Source: Sinorhizobium glycinis
GTDB taxonomy: Bacteria; Pseudomonadota; Alphaproteobacteria; Rhizobiales; Rhizobiaceae
NCBI RefSeq assembly: GCF_001651865.1
Contig: NZ_LPUX01000062.1
Location: forward strand, 248,001 to 312,000
Length of the DNA stretch: 64,000 nt
Reading direction: 5' to 3'
Of this stretch, positions 1 to 13,159 are shown one piece after another; within the stretch, counting starts at the first letter, position 1; every line of letters starts with the position of its first letter. The position numbers and the translations under genes were made by a program. The notes below the pieces were generated by a model, which was given only the letters and a program-made list of their open reading frames with translations, did no database searches and had not been told where the DNA came from.

Positions 1-1
1 C

Positions 2-4252
<4,251 letters not shown>

Positions 4253-4303
4253 CCGGCCCCCGACAGCGGCCCCCGATCCGGTTCCGGTGGCGGGGCCCAT
4301 CAC

Positions 4304-4327
4304 GCGCGCCTCGAAGCGCGCCTGTTT
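4304..4327 (+). terminator. GC-rich hairpin in the gltB-gltD gap
   Basis: A six-base perfect stem (GCGCGC / GCGCGC, loop CTCGAA) is followed by CTGTTT, about 50 bases after the gltB stop and 25 before gltD. It could attenuate or partly terminate between the two subunit genes, or stabilise the gltB 3' end. The T-run is poor, so full termination is unlikely. Confidence 0.3.
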
Positions 4328-4352
4328 GAGATGAAGATATCAGGATCGTAAG

Positions 4353-5810
4353 ATGGGCAAGGTTACTGGTTTTCTCGAGATCGACCGGCAGGTGGCGAAG
4401 TACCAGCCGGCATCCGACCGCATCCGCCATTTCCGTGAATTCACCATTCCGATGTCCGACCAGGAAGTGCAGAAGCAGGCGGCTCGCTGCATGGACTGCG
4501 GCATTCCCTACTGCCATGGGCCGACCGGGTGTCCGGTCCACAACCAGATTCCGGACTGGAACGACCTCGTCTACAACGGCAACTGGGACGAGGCGATCCG
4601 CAACCTCCATTCGACCAACAACTTCCCGGAGTTCACCGGCCGCGTCTGCCCGGCGCCGTGCGAGGAGGCCTGCACGCTGAACCTCGAAGACGTGCCGGTG
4701 GCGATCAAGACGGTCGAGCAGGCGATTGCCGACAAGGCCTACGAGATGGGCTACATCGTGCCGCAGCCGGCCGTGACCAAGACCGGCAAGAAGGTCGCGA
4801 TCATCGGTTCCGGCCCGGCCGGCATGGCGGCTGCCCAGCAGCTCGCGCGCGCCGGTCACGAGGTCCATGTCTACGAGCGCGAGTCGAAGCCCGGCGGGCT
4901 CCTGCGCTACGGCATCCCGGACTTCAAGATGGAAAAGAACTTCATCGACCGCCGCGTCGAGCAGATGAAGGGCGAGGGCGTGACCTTCCACTGCGGCGTC
5001 AATGTCGGCGTCGACCTGGACGTCCAGGCGCTTATCGACGACAATGACGCGGTGCTCTATTGCGGCGGCTCCGAGACGCCGCGTGATGCCGGAATTCCCG
5101 GCGTCGAATTTATCGGCGTCCACGACGCCATGCCTTATCTGGTGCAACAGAACCGCCGCGTCGGCCGTGAGAACATCGACAGCGTCGGTTGGCCGTCCGA
5201 GCCGATTCTTGCCGGCGGCAAGCATGTGGTGGTCGTCGGCGGCGGCGACACGGCGTCCGACTGCGTCGGCACCGCGTTCCGCCAGGGTGCCGTCAAGGTG
5301 ACGCAGCTCGACATCCGCCCGCAGCCGCCCGAGAAGGAGGACAAGCTTGCCGTCTGGCCGTTCTGGGCAACGAAGATGCGCACCTCTTCCAGCCAGGCCG
5401 AAGGCGCTGTCCGTGAGTTCCAGGTCGCGACCCTCGAATTCGTCGGCGACGAGGACGGCAATTTGATGGGCGTCAAGTGCTGCCAGGTCGACGATCGGCG
5501 CAAGCCGATTGCCGGTACCGAGTTCGTCATCAAGGCGGATCTCGCCTTCATCGCCATCGGTTTCCGCGGCCCCTTCACCAACAGCGTGCTGAAGGACCTC
5601 GGGGAAAAGCTCTCCCTTAACACCGACCGTCGCGGCTCGACCAATGTCGTTGCCAACGAGCGGGACTACAGGACCTCGGTCGACAAGCTCTGGACGGCCG
5701 GCGACGTCCGCCGCGGCCAGTCCCTCGTCGTCTGGGCGATCCGCGAAGGCCGCCAGGCGGCCCGGGCGATCGACGAGGCGCTGATGGGATCGACGGTGCT
5801 GCCAAGGTAA
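4353..5810 (+). CDS. gltD: Glutamate synthase small subunit
   Basis: GOGAT beta subunit (485 residues, normal length). It takes electrons from NADPH via FAD and passes them through 4Fe-4S clusters to GltB. The N-terminal ferredoxin-like part has the cysteine groups CMDCGIPYC, a further GCPVHN and [10 protein letters not shown] first dinucleotide-binding fold begins [17 protein letters not shown] near residue 152, and a second begins [11 protein letters not shown] near residue 293. An AGGA lies seven bases before the ATG. It is co-directional with gltB, and the two are presumably one transcript. A RIME repeat begins 18 bases after the stop. Confidence 0.97.
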   Translation: MGKVTGFLEIDRQVAKYQPASDRIRHFREFTIPMSDQEVQKQAARCMDCGIPYCHGPTGCPVHNQIPDWNDLVYNGNWDEAIRNLHSTNNFPEFTGRVCPAPCEEACTLNLEDVPVAIKTVEQAIADKAYEMGYIVPQPAVTKTGKKVAIIGSGPAGMAAAQQLARAGHEVHVYERESKPGGLLRYGIPDFKMEKNFIDRRVEQMKGEGVTFHCGVNVGVDLDVQALIDDNDAVLYCGGSETPRDAGIPGVEFIGVHDAMPYLVQQNRRVGRENIDSVGWPSEPILAGGKHVVVVGGGDTASDCVGTAFRQGAVKVTQLDIRPQPPEKEDKLAVWPFWATKMRTSSSQAEGAVREFQVATLEFVGDEDGNLMGVKCCQVDDRRKPIAGTEFVIKADLAFIAIGFRGPFTNSVLKDLGEKLSLNTDRRGSTNVVANERDYRTSVDKLWTAGDVRRGQSLVVWAIREGRQAARAIDEALMGSTVLPR

Positions 5811-5828
5811 GAATTTGCCTTTCTTATG

Positions 5829-5992
5829 CCCCTCACCCTAACCCTCTCCCCGCATGCGGGGAGAGGGGACTGCGTCGCCAAGGTTCTCCTCCGCGCCGCT
5901 TCCGGCGAAGGGGACGAAGGCGGTGCAGCGCGCGTCCTTCGCCCCGCTTGGGGCCGCTTGCGGGGAGAAGGTGCCGGCAGGCGGATGAGGGG
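5829..5992. repeat. RIME-type intergenic mosaic element, copy A
   Basis: About 165 bases bounded by inverted CCCCTCA / TGAGGGG ends. It contains two palindromic blocks, CTCTCCCCGC-at-GCGGGGAGAG and an imperfect CTTCGCCCCGCTT...GCGGGGAGAAGG. The same blocks recur near 38.5 kb and 46.6 kb. It lies between the convergent 3' ends of gltD and the DUF459 gene, where transcription of it would give long hairpins. RIME elements are a known repeat family of Rhizobium and Sinorhizobium; assignment to that family is from memory of the block sequences. Confidence 0.8.
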
Positions 5993-5998
5993 GGAAAC

Positions 5999-7288
5999 CT
6001 ACGGCTGTGCGTTCCGCAACAGCGGATGGCTGATCACCGTCGCGGGCTTTGCCAGCCGGAAGTCGTCGATGCGACCGACCGGGGCGGCGGGAACTTCGCC
6101 CTTTTCCACCAGCAGGTCTCGCGGGCTCTTGCCGGTGCCCTTCTGCGGGGCGCCTGCGCCGAGAAGGGCCGTCGCGCCGTCGAGCGCCGGGTCGGTTACG
6201 CCGATCGGCGGCGTCTTGACGATATCCTCGTGGGCGAGGGGGGCGGTGACGACGAGATCCTTGAGTTCGCCGGCACCCGGCACGTCCGCATCCGCGGCCG
6301 CCTCGCCGAGAAGCCTGCGGATGTCCTTCTCGACGTAGAAGGCGAGCTTGCGCTTGCCGGCCTTGGTCAGGTTGATGCCGTCGGAGCCGCGCAGGCGGAC
6401 CTGCTGGCCGTTGATGTCGGAGCCTGTCAGGACGAACTTGCCTTGCTCGTCGACAAAGCCGTCCCAGATGTCGATGAACTGCCCGCCGACCTTCTCCGCC
6501 TCCTCGCGATAGATGCCGTTGAAGGTGACCATGTCGGCGGTCATGGCGGTCGATTGGAAGGGCGGCATGCCGACCCAGAGAAGCGGCAGGTTGTCCTTCC
6601 GGGCGAGTGCGGCAAGTGCGTTGACACGCTTGCGGTATTCCGCCGTCCAGAGGTCGGTGCGGAGTGCCTCATTGGTCTCGCCGATCCGCATGGCCTGCCG
6701 GTCATTGGCGCCGAGGCTGATGACGATGACGGAGGGCTTCAGTTCGGCGACGTAGACCGGCAGGTTCTCCGGCCAATTGAAATAATCGTCGCGCACAAGC
6801 CCCGAGGAGCCGTTGGCGCGCGTTTCGACGACGACGCCCGGGGTCATTTCGAACGCAGTCTTCAACCCGTCGCCAAGACTTCCCGCTACGAAGTCGCCAA
6901 CGACCAGAACCTTTTTAGCGTCCGGTGATTTCTCGACGACCGGCACTGGCGGGGGCGCGTCGGCGACCCGCGGCTTGGCGCGTTGCTGGCGCGGCCGCTG
7001 CTGCTCCGCCGGCTGCTGCCGCCGCTGCTCCGCCGCCGGCTGCCGCCGCTTCTGTATGCGGCGCGGCCGCGGCTGGGCCGGGTACTCGTAAGGGTCCTCG
7101 TAGTATATCCGCCGCTGCGGGGCGAAGCCCCCGAAGAGCCGTTGCATCAAGGTGCGACGCGGGACCGGTTCTTGCGCCTCGGCCATGGTGGCAAAGAAGC
7201 CGGTGACAAGCATCGCCGCGGCAGCCGCGAAAACCGGCGCAAAACGCACGACGAGCGACCCTTTCCCGGCATCTCTGGTTCTAAACAT
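5999..7288 (-). CDS. DUF459 SGNH-hydrolase-like exported protein
   Basis: A 429-residue protein with an N-terminal hydrophobic segment (about residues 15-36, signal peptide or anchor) and a Gln/Arg/Pro-rich low-complexity linker (about 57-120). An SGNH-like domain follows, starting at VLVVGDF (residues 127-133), with a block III-like GAND further on. The family is DUF459, sometimes described as SGNH hydrolases. The position equivalent to the GDS nucleophile is Phe (GDF), so hydrolase activity is doubtful. It lies 108 bases downstream of the lytic transglycosylase on the same strand, suggesting an envelope role. The substrate is unknown. Confidence 0.8.
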   Translation of the reverse strand: MFRTRDAGKGSLVVRFAPVFAAAAAMLVTGFFATMAEAQEPVPRRTLMQRLFGGFAPQRRIYYEDPYEYPAQPRPRRIQKRRQPAAEQRRQQPAEQQRPRQQRAKPRVADAPPPVPVVEKSPDAKKVLVVGDFVAGSLGDGLKTAFEMTPGVVVETRANGSSGLVRDDYFNWPENLPVYVAELKPSVIVISLGANDRQAMRIGETNEALRTDLWTAEYRKRVNALAALARKDNLPLLWVGMPPFQSTAMTADMVTFNGIYREEAEKVGGQFIDIWDGFVDEQGKFVLTGSDINGQQVRLRGSDGINLTKAGKRKLAFYVEKDIRRLLGEAAADADVPGAGELKDLVVTAPLAHEDIVKTPPIGVTDPALDGATALLGAGAPQKGTGKSPRDLLVEKGEVPAAPVGRIDDFRLAKPATVISHPLLRNAQP

Positions 7289-7330
7289 GATTACTTACCG
7301 TCGAGTGGCAGGGCATGTCCTTAGAATACG

Positions 7331-7349
7331 CCAATTCACGGCGAATTGG
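7331..7349. repeat. Small palindrome between the transglycosylase and DUF459 genes
   Basis: CCAATTC-acggc-GAATTGG, a seven-base perfect inverted repeat in the 108-base gap between two minus-strand genes. It could be a weak transcriptional hairpin or an operator for the DUF459 gene, starting about 43 bases from its start codon. Nothing else supports a function. Confidence 0.3.
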
Positions 7350-7396
7350 GATCGGATGATCGCAAATCGCCGTGATCATGGAAGGGTGGCGAGCGT

Positions 7397-8614
7397 TTAC
7401 TTGCGCAGGGCACGCAGCAGATGCTGTGTCGGCTCGCCATCCGGCGTCAGGCCGTTCTGCGACTGGAAGGCCTGGATCGCGGCCTTCGAGCCGGAGCCGA
7501 AGTTGCCGTCGACCTCGCCATCGTAGTAGCCGAGTTCCTTGAGGCGGTTCTGCAGTTCGAATTTCTCGCTGATGTCGAGCGAACCGTCGGGCCGCGGCCA
7601 CCGCTGCTGCATGCCGGCATAGCCGGCGATCTGGTCGGCGAGAAGCCCGACGCCGAGCGCATAGGAGTCGGAGGCATTGTAGCGCTTGATCACGAAGAAG
7701 TTGCGGGTCATCAGGAAGCCCGGACCGCCGCCGCCGCCCGGCAGCTTGAGCTCGGCCCGGGTTTTCGAGTTGCGGAACCCCTTGCCGTTCGGACGAAGAA
7801 AGCCGAGCGCCGCCCATTGCCCGAGCGTCTTAGTCTGGCCCGAATATTTGGCGGCATTGGCCGGCGCCACGACTTCGTAGCCCCAGGTCTCGCCCGGCTG
7901 CCAGCCGTTCTTCTTCAAGAGGTTCGCAGCCGTGGCGAGCGCATCGGGAACGGAATTCCAGATGTCGCGATGGCCGTTGCCGTCGGCGTCGACCGCGTAG
8001 AGCAGGTAGCTGGTCGGGATGAACTGCGTATGCCCCATGGCGCCGGCCCAGGAGCCGGTCAGCTCGCGCGGAGTGATGTCGCCGCTCTGCAGGATCTTCA
8101 ATGCTGCAATCAGCTGCGTCCTGGCAAATTTTGCCCGTTTCCGGTCCGCATAGGCAAGCGTTGCGAGCGCGCGCGGCACATAATGCAGGCGGTCGTCCTT
8201 CTGAAGAACGGCGCCGTAGTTCGACTCCATCGACCAGATCGCCAGCAGGATGGTCCCGTCGACGCCGAAATGCCGTTCGAGCGCGTCAAGCGTGCGCGTG
8301 TGCTTGGCCGCCATTTCCTGGCCGATGCGCTTGGTGTACGGATTGACACGCGAGTCGATATATTCCCAAATCTTGTGCTTGAATTCGGGCTGGTAGTTGG
8401 CTTTTTCGATGACGGCCGGGTCGGGGGTCTTCACGCCGGCGAAAGCCATGCGGTAGGTCGCCTGGGTGATTCCGCTCTTGGCCGCCGTTGTGTAGAAGTT
8501 GTTGATCCAGTTCTGAAAACCTTGATCCGCCCGAGCCGGCGAGGGGCCAAGCGCGGCGGCAACGACGAGAGCGGCGGCGATATGTCGGAAGAACGTCCTG
8601 CGGTTTCTGATCAT
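7397..8614 (-). CDS. Lytic murein transglycosylase, MltB type, with peptidoglycan-binding domain
   Basis: Periplasmic enzyme that cleaves the MurNAc-GlcNAc bond to give anhydro-muropeptides. There is a signal peptide at residues 1-29 (cleavage after ARA). The SLT_2/MltB domain spans roughly residues 30-330, with catalytic Glu130 in WSMESNYG. A C-terminal PG_binding_1 domain (about 345-402) has the typical LQNRLKELGYYDGEVDGNFG pattern. The length of 405 is usual for rhizobial homologues. No lipobox, so it is soluble periplasmic rather than a lipoprotein. It is divergent from galU across a 250-base promoter region in which I recognise no specific regulatory site. Confidence 0.92.
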   Translation of the reverse strand: MIRNRRTFFRHIAAALVVAAALGPSPARADQGFQNWINNFYTTAAKSGITQATYRMAFAGVKTPDPAVIEKANYQPEFKHKIWEYIDSRVNPYTKRIGQEMAAKHTRTLDALERHFGVDGTILLAIWSMESNYGAVLQKDDRLHYVPRALATLAYADRKRAKFARTQLIAALKILQSGDITPRELTGSWAGAMGHTQFIPTSYLLYAVDADGNGHRDIWNSVPDALATAANLLKKNGWQPGETWGYEVVAPANAAKYSGQTKTLGQWAALGFLRPNGKGFRNSKTRAELKLPGGGGGPGFLMTRNFFVIKRYNASDSYALGVGLLADQIAGYAGMQQRWPRPDGSLDISEKFELQNRLKELGYYDGEVDGNFGSGSKAAIQAFQSQNGLTPDGEPTQHLLRALRK

Positions 8615-8864
8615 CTGCTGTCGGTTCCGTTTCTCGGCGGAGCATTCAGCCGGCGTTCATGCCGGACGGATTACTCCGGGTTTTGCGAATTTGCCCGCAG
8701 CGGCTGTGTCGGGTCAGTGGAGAAGCCTACAGAAACGAAGTCAACAAAGTCTTTACCATGAAATTCCCGAGTCGTCTTCCTTCCCGAAAATTGGCAAACG
8801 GCGACTTATTCCAATTCAATTTGCCTGTTTCAGGCTAGACTGAGGTCACTCCAAGGAGGTGTCC

Positions 8865-9752
8865 ATGACCGACAAGCGTAAAGTCCGCAAAGCCGTCTTC
8901 CCCGTCGCGGGACTGGGGACGCGTTTCCTTCCCGCCACCAAGGCGGTGCCGAAGGAGATGCTGACGGTGGTGGACAAGCCGGTCATCCAGTATGTCGTCG
9001 ACGAGGCACTGGAAGCGGGGATCGAGCACCTGATCTTCGTGACGGGCCGCAGCAAGGCGGTCATCGAGGACTATTTCGACATCCAGGTGGAACTCGACCA
9101 GACGCTCAGAGAACGCAACAAGAAGGCGGAAATCGAGCTGCTCGAAGCCATGCTGCCGAAGGCCGGAACGACGAGCTTCACCCGCCAGCAGGCGCCGCTC
9201 GGCCTCGGCCACGCCGTCTGGTGTGCGCGCGATCTCGTCGGCAACGAGCCCTTCGCGCTGCTTCTCCCCGACATGATCATGAAGGGCGAGAAGGGCTGCC
9301 TCAAGGGCATGGTCGAGCTCTACGAGCATAGCGGCGGCAATGTCGTCGCGGTCGAGGAATGCGCCCCCGAGCAGGCGCATAAATACGGCATCGTCGGCGT
9401 CGGCGACAGGGTCGGCGACGGCTTCAAGATCACCCGGATGGTCGAGAAGCCGGCTGCGGGCACGGCGCCTTCCAACTTCTTCATCAACGGCCGTTACATC
9501 CTGCAGCCGGAAATCTTCCCCATTCTCGAGCGGCAGGAACGCGGCGCCGGCAACGAGATCCAGTTGACCGACGGCATGGTCAGGCTTTCCGGGGCACAGC
9601 CTTTCGCCGCCTATCATTTCCGCGGCGAGACCTTCGACTGCGGTGCGAAGGACGGCTTCATCCTCGCAAACGTCGCCTTCGCGCTCGAGCGCGCCGACAT
9701 CCGCCCGACGGTCGAGGAGCCTCTGAAGGCGCTGTTACAGGCGCTGAAGTAA
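8865..9752 (+). CDS. galU: UTP-glucose-1-phosphate uridylyltransferase
   Basis: Makes UDP-glucose from UTP and glucose-1-phosphate for exopolysaccharide, LPS and cyclic glucan synthesis (the rhizobial gene is also called exoN2). The nucleotide-binding signature [18 protein letters not shown] lies near the N-terminus. A GTG exists at 8859, but the strong AAGGAGG Shine-Dalgarno (8853-8859) overlaps it and is spaced five bases from the ATG at 8865, so the ATG start (295 residues) is preferred. The gene stands alone, convergent with the outer-membrane protein gene that follows. Confidence 0.95.
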   Translation: MTDKRKVRKAVFPVAGLGTRFLPATKAVPKEMLTVVDKPVIQYVVDEALEAGIEHLIFVTGRSKAVIEDYFDIQVELDQTLRERNKKAEIELLEAMLPKAGTTSFTRQQAPLGLGHAVWCARDLVGNEPFALLLPDMIMKGEKGCLKGMVELYEHSGGNVVAVEECAPEQAHKYGIVGVGDRVGDGFKITRMVEKPAAGTAPSNFFINGRYILQPEIFPILERQERGAGNEIQLTDGMVRLSGAQPFAAYHFRGETFDCGAKDGFILANVAFALERADIRPTVEEPLKALLQALK

Positions 9753-9764
9753 CCTCATTGGAAT

Positions 9765-9797
9765 TCTCAGTGCCGTGTCGAGGGACACGGCCTGAGA
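9765..9797. terminator. Long hairpin between convergent galU and porin-like gene
   Basis: TCTCAG-t-GCCGTGTC-gag-g-GACACGGC-CTGAGA forms a stem of about 14 pairs twelve bases after the galU stop. No good T-run follows on either strand, so it may terminate inefficiently or act as an mRNA 3' stabiliser serving both convergent genes. Confidence 0.5.
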
Positions 9798-9867
9798 CCG
9801 TCTTGCTCGCCCGCGCGAAAAATTTGCCGAGCAGTGACGAGAAAATTGCTCCGGGACGGAGGAGATT

Positions 9868-11304
9868 TCAGCGGCGCAGCGTCAGGCCGACGCCGACGCG
9901 TGTCGTGTCGCTCGAAGGACCGACATCCCTGTTCGTGCGCTCGTAGCTGACGTCGCCCGTGAGCGCGAGATAGCGGCTCATGTCCCATGTCAGACCCGCG
10001 CCGGTGCGCCAGGTCGCCTCGTCCGAGGCGGCGGCATCCGAGGGAAAATCGCGCAATGTCAGGCTGTTCGACAGTGTCGCCACCAGCGTCGAGCGCAGCT
10101 GATGCGTGATGATGTTCGTCAGCTCGTAATTGATCGATCCGGGATTGTCCGCTGTCGTCGACGGATCGAGATAGGTCAATAGGCCGAAGAGCACGTCGGT
10201 GCCGCGCTGCGGCGACCAGTTGACCCGCCCGTCAACCGAAAGGCCGCCCAAATCGCCCAGCCGGTCGTCGTCAAAGCGAAACGTCTCGTAGCCGAGCGCA
10301 AGCTCGCCGTTGAGCTTCTCGCTGAGGTCCACCTCCATGCCGGCACGGCCCGCATAGCTCATGTAGGAACGCTCGAAGCCGAGCGTGTCCCGCCTGAGAT
10401 CGTAGATGGATTTGCCGACCGAGGCTTCGAGAAAGGGGATGAGGGCGGGCGACAGCTCGTAGCCGAGGCGCGTGGTGAGCGTGCCGGTATTGCGATTGCG
10501 GTCCTCCTGCGACAGCGTCGTTCCGTTGTCGAGCTCGACATCGCCATAGGTGACGCGCTCGAAGTCGAGGCCGACGGAGCCGCGAATGAGACCGAGGTCG
10601 CGCTCGACCGCGGCGCCCAGCCGGTAGGTGTTGACCGCCGACTGTTCCTCGGCATTGGCGATGGCGTTTGGATCGTTGGCGTCCTCGCGCTCGAAACTGT
10701 AGCCCGTGGTCAGTCTGGCGGTCGTTTCGTCGCTCAAGTCGAGGCGCAGTTCCGCACCGACATCGGCGCGCGGTTCTTCCTCGCCTTCGCCCGACAGGTT
10801 GTTCTGCAGGACGCCTTCGCCGGTCAGACTCAGCTGATGGCGCGACCAGTCGGATGTGAGCGAGCCCTTGAGGCCGGTCTCGACAAAGCTTCGGCTCTGG
10901 CTCGCACTGCCGTTCTTCTGCCGTTCATGGTTGAAGGTTTCGCTGAGCGTCGGCTTCAGCACGAAGCTGCCGATGCGGATGCCCTGCGCCTGCCCCGCTT
11001 CAGGATCGATGCGCGTGCGCAGGCCGTCGATCGTCTCCTGGCGCCGGTTGAGGCGGTTGAAGTCCTCGTCGAGCGCCGGGGGAAGGTCGGAGGCCGCAAC
11101 GGCGGCGGTCGTCTGCGGATCGGTGATCGCCGGGGTGGCCACACTCGCGCTGCCGGCAAGCGCGCCGGCTGTGGCCGGCGACACGTCCAGGCTTTGCGCG
11201 GCTGCCGGGTGGGCGAGAAGAAGAGAACAGCCCGCCAGCAGCAAGGCCCGCTTTCTCACAAGCGAGGCGCCCGCCTTGATCGAGCCTGAGAACCTGGGCG
11301 CCAT
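9868..11304 (-). CDS. Outer-membrane beta-barrel protein
   Basis: A 478-residue protein with a signal peptide (about residues 1-36, ending AHPAAA). A linker follows that includes a short coiled part near FNRLNRRQETIDGLRTRI. The rest has many alternating, amphipathic segments with aromatic ends and terminates in VGVGLTLRR. This resembles the BBP2-type outer-membrane barrel family found across Rhizobiales. Transported substrate or adhesive role is unknown. The two flanking intergenic regions both carry hairpins, so it is probably monocistronic. Confidence 0.75.
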   Translation of the reverse strand: MAPRFSGSIKAGASLVRKRALLLAGCSLLLAHPAAAQSLDVSPATAGALAGSASVATPAITDPQTTAAVAASDLPPALDEDFNRLNRRQETIDGLRTRIDPEAGQAQGIRIGSFVLKPTLSETFNHERQKNGSASQSRSFVETGLKGSLTSDWSRHQLSLTGEGVLQNNLSGEGEEEPRADVGAELRLDLSDETTARLTTGYSFEREDANDPNAIANAEEQSAVNTYRLGAAVERDLGLIRGSVGLDFERVTYGDVELDNGTTLSQEDRNRNTGTLTTRLGYELSPALIPFLEASVGKSIYDLRRDTLGFERSYMSYAGRAGMEVDLSEKLNGELALGYETFRFDDDRLGDLGGLSVDGRVNWSPQRGTDVLFGLLTYLDPSTTADNPGSINYELTNIITHQLRSTLVATLSNSLTLRDFPSDAAASDEATWRTGAGLTWDMSRYLALTGDVSYERTNRDVGPSSDTTRVGVGLTLRR

Positions 11305-11403
11305 CTAACCGTCTGTCCGCGAACCTGATTGCAATCGTTTCGCAATCGTAAAGGCACGTGGTTAAGCAATCGTTTCTGAAGGGAAATCAGCCAGGGGCAT
11401 CTA

Positions 11404-11496
11404 CTGCATCTTTCCTTGAATCGTAGCGGTTCAAGAAAAAAAACATGCAGCAACTCAGCGACCTTTGCGCGTCTGATAAGACGCGCGGCGCTGTAG
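11404..11496. repeat. Composite palindromic intergenic element
   Basis: Nested inverted repeats: CTGCAT ... ATGCAG (11404-11409 / 11445-11450) encloses CTTGAA ... TTCAAG (11415-11420 / 11430-11435). A separate hairpin GCGCGTC-tgataa-GACGCGC follows (11467-11486). I recall similar blocks as frequent interspersed intergenic repeats in Sinorhizobium; that is recollection, not a search. It separates the NfeD gene end from the outer-membrane protein gene start, both on the minus strand. Confidence 0.5.
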
Positions 11497-11498
11497 CT

Positions 11499-11954
11499 TC
11501 AGGCTTGCTCGACGGTCAGCTGCCGGCCGCTGCTTGCGACGATGCGCACGCGGGTGCCAGCGGGCAGGTCAGGTCCTTCGACGGCCCAGGTCGTGTCGTC
11601 GAGGCGAACGCGGCCGCGGCCTTCGGCAATCGGCTGCTCGAGCACGGCGGTGCGGCCGACGAGGCTCTCGCCACGCCTGTTGAGCAAGGGTTCGTCGCTT
11701 TCCGACGAAGAGACGACGAGGCGCCGCCCGATCACGACGGAGACGAGCGCGAGCAGCGAAAAGACGACGAGTTGGACCTCCCAGATCCAGTAGGCCATGT
11801 CCCAAAGGATGAGGGACAGCATGCCGGTCAGAAGCGCCGCAAGCGCGATCCAGACAAGGAAGACCCCTGGCAGGATCACTTCCGCTGCCAGCAGGAGGAG
11901 GCCCAGGACCCACCAGTTCCAGGGCCCGAGCTCAAGGGCGATGCGCTCGATCAT
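11499..11954 (-). CDS. NfeD-like membrane protein
   Basis: A 151-residue protein: N-terminal hydrophobic segments (about residues 10-75) followed by a soluble beta-rich C-terminal domain, the NfeD/OB-fold layout (short form without the ClpP-like protease domain). The ATG at 11954 is chosen because it has a GAGGA upstream; a longer frame reaches back into the stomatin gene but has no support. It starts ten bases after the stop of the SPFH gene. NfeD proteins are known partners of SPFH/stomatin proteins in membrane organisation, and the adjacency fits that. Confidence 0.88.
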   Translation of the reverse strand: MIERIALELGPWNWWVLGLLLLAAEVILPGVFLVWIALAALLTGMLSLILWDMAYWIWEVQLVVFSLLALVSVVIGRRLVVSSSESDEPLLNRRGESLVGRTAVLEQPIAEGRGRVRLDDTTWAVEGPDLPAGTRVRIVASSGRQLTVEQA

Positions 11955-11964
11955 GGACCGATCC

Positions 11965-12957
11965 TCACGCGTTCTCGACGGGGCTTGACCCCGGGCCGGT
12001 GCGCGGTGTCGATTGACGGGGGCGCGGCGGAACGGGCGCCTGGCTGTCGCCAAACACTTCCCGGGCGATCGCGCCGATACCGCCGAGCGAGCCGATCAGC
12101 GAAGATGCCTCCATCGGCATCAGCACGATCTTCTGGTTGCTCGCGGTGCCGATCGAAGCCAAGGCTTCGGTGTATTTCTGCGCGACGAAATAGTTGATCG
12201 CCTGCACGTCGCCCGCGGCGATCGCTTCGGAGACCATCCGGGTCGCCTTGGCCTCGGCTTCCGCCAGTCGCTCGCGCGCTTCCGCTTCGCGATAGGCCGC
12301 TTCCCGTTGCCCTTCCGCCTGGAGAATCGCCGATTGCTTCGCGCCTTCGGCGCGCAGGATCTGCGCGTTTCTGGCGCCCTCGGCCTCGAGCACCTGTGCG
12401 CGCTTCTCGCGCTCCGCCTTCATCTGCCGGGCCATCGCCTCCACCAGATCCGTCGGCGGCGCGATGTCCTTGATCTCGACGCGGGTGATCTTGATGCCCC
12501 AGGGATTGGCAGCCTCGTCGACGACGCGAAGCAGCCGGTCGTTGATCGTGTCGCGGTTGGAGAGCAGTTCGTCGAGATCCATCGAACCCATGACAGAGCG
12601 GATGTTGGTCATCGTCAGGTTGAGGAGGGCATTCTCGAGATTGGCTACCTGATAGGCGGCCTGGGCGGGGTTCAGCACCTGGTAGAAGGCCACCGCATCG
12701 GCTGAAACGCTCGCATTATCCTTGGTGATGACCTCCTGGGTCGGCACGTCGAGCACCTGCTCCATCACGTTCATCTTCGAGCCGATGCGATCGAAGTAAG
12801 GGATGATGAAGTTCAATCCCGGCTCTATTGTCTTGACGTACCGGCCGAAGCGCTCGACCGTGTAGCGATAGCCTTGCGGGACCGTCTTGATGCCGGCAAA
12901 AAGGGTGAAGAATACAAGTACAACGAGTGCAATGACCGCGTAATCTAAGCCGCCCAA
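11965..12957 (-). CDS. SPFH/stomatin-family membrane protein (QmcA-like)
   Basis: One N-terminal transmembrane helix (LDYAVIALVVLVFF region), then an SPFH/Band 7 domain starting around TVPQGYRYTVERFGRYVKTI. A long helical Ala/Glu-rich region (EREKRAQVLEAEGARNAQIL) and a variable tail follow. A TTG at 12957 is favoured as the start: AGGGAGGA lies six bases upstream, giving 330 residues like other family members. The longer frame adds a non-conserved Arg/Ser-rich stretch. Probably an oligomeric membrane-microdomain scaffold co-transcribed with the NfeD gene. Confidence 0.88.
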   Translation of the reverse strand: MGGLDYAVIALVVLVFFTLFAGIKTVPQGYRYTVERFGRYVKTIEPGLNFIIPYFDRIGSKMNVMEQVLDVPTQEVITKDNASVSADAVAFYQVLNPAQAAYQVANLENALLNLTMTNIRSVMGSMDLDELLSNRDTINDRLLRVVDEAANPWGIKITRVEIKDIAPPTDLVEAMARQMKAEREKRAQVLEAEGARNAQILRAEGAKQSAILQAEGQREAAYREAEARERLAEAEAKATRMVSEAIAAGDVQAINYFVAQKYTEALASIGTASNQKIVLMPMEASSLIGSLGGIGAIAREVFGDSQAPVPPRPRQSTPRTGPGSSPVENA

Positions 12958-13159
12958 GGATAATCCTCCCTCTGTGCACCTCCAGGATCTGGAGCGCTGC
13001 CCGGGACATGACGTGGCGATTCGCCGCAATATTTCAAGCACCCCGCCGAGTTGACTAGGCATTCCGGCTCGTCTTGCGGCATTTCGGTTTAATAAAGCTC
13101 AAACCAGTTGTCATCTAAGGTCAGCCTTCTGAACGTGGTGAAAGGCCGAACGCAGTGCG

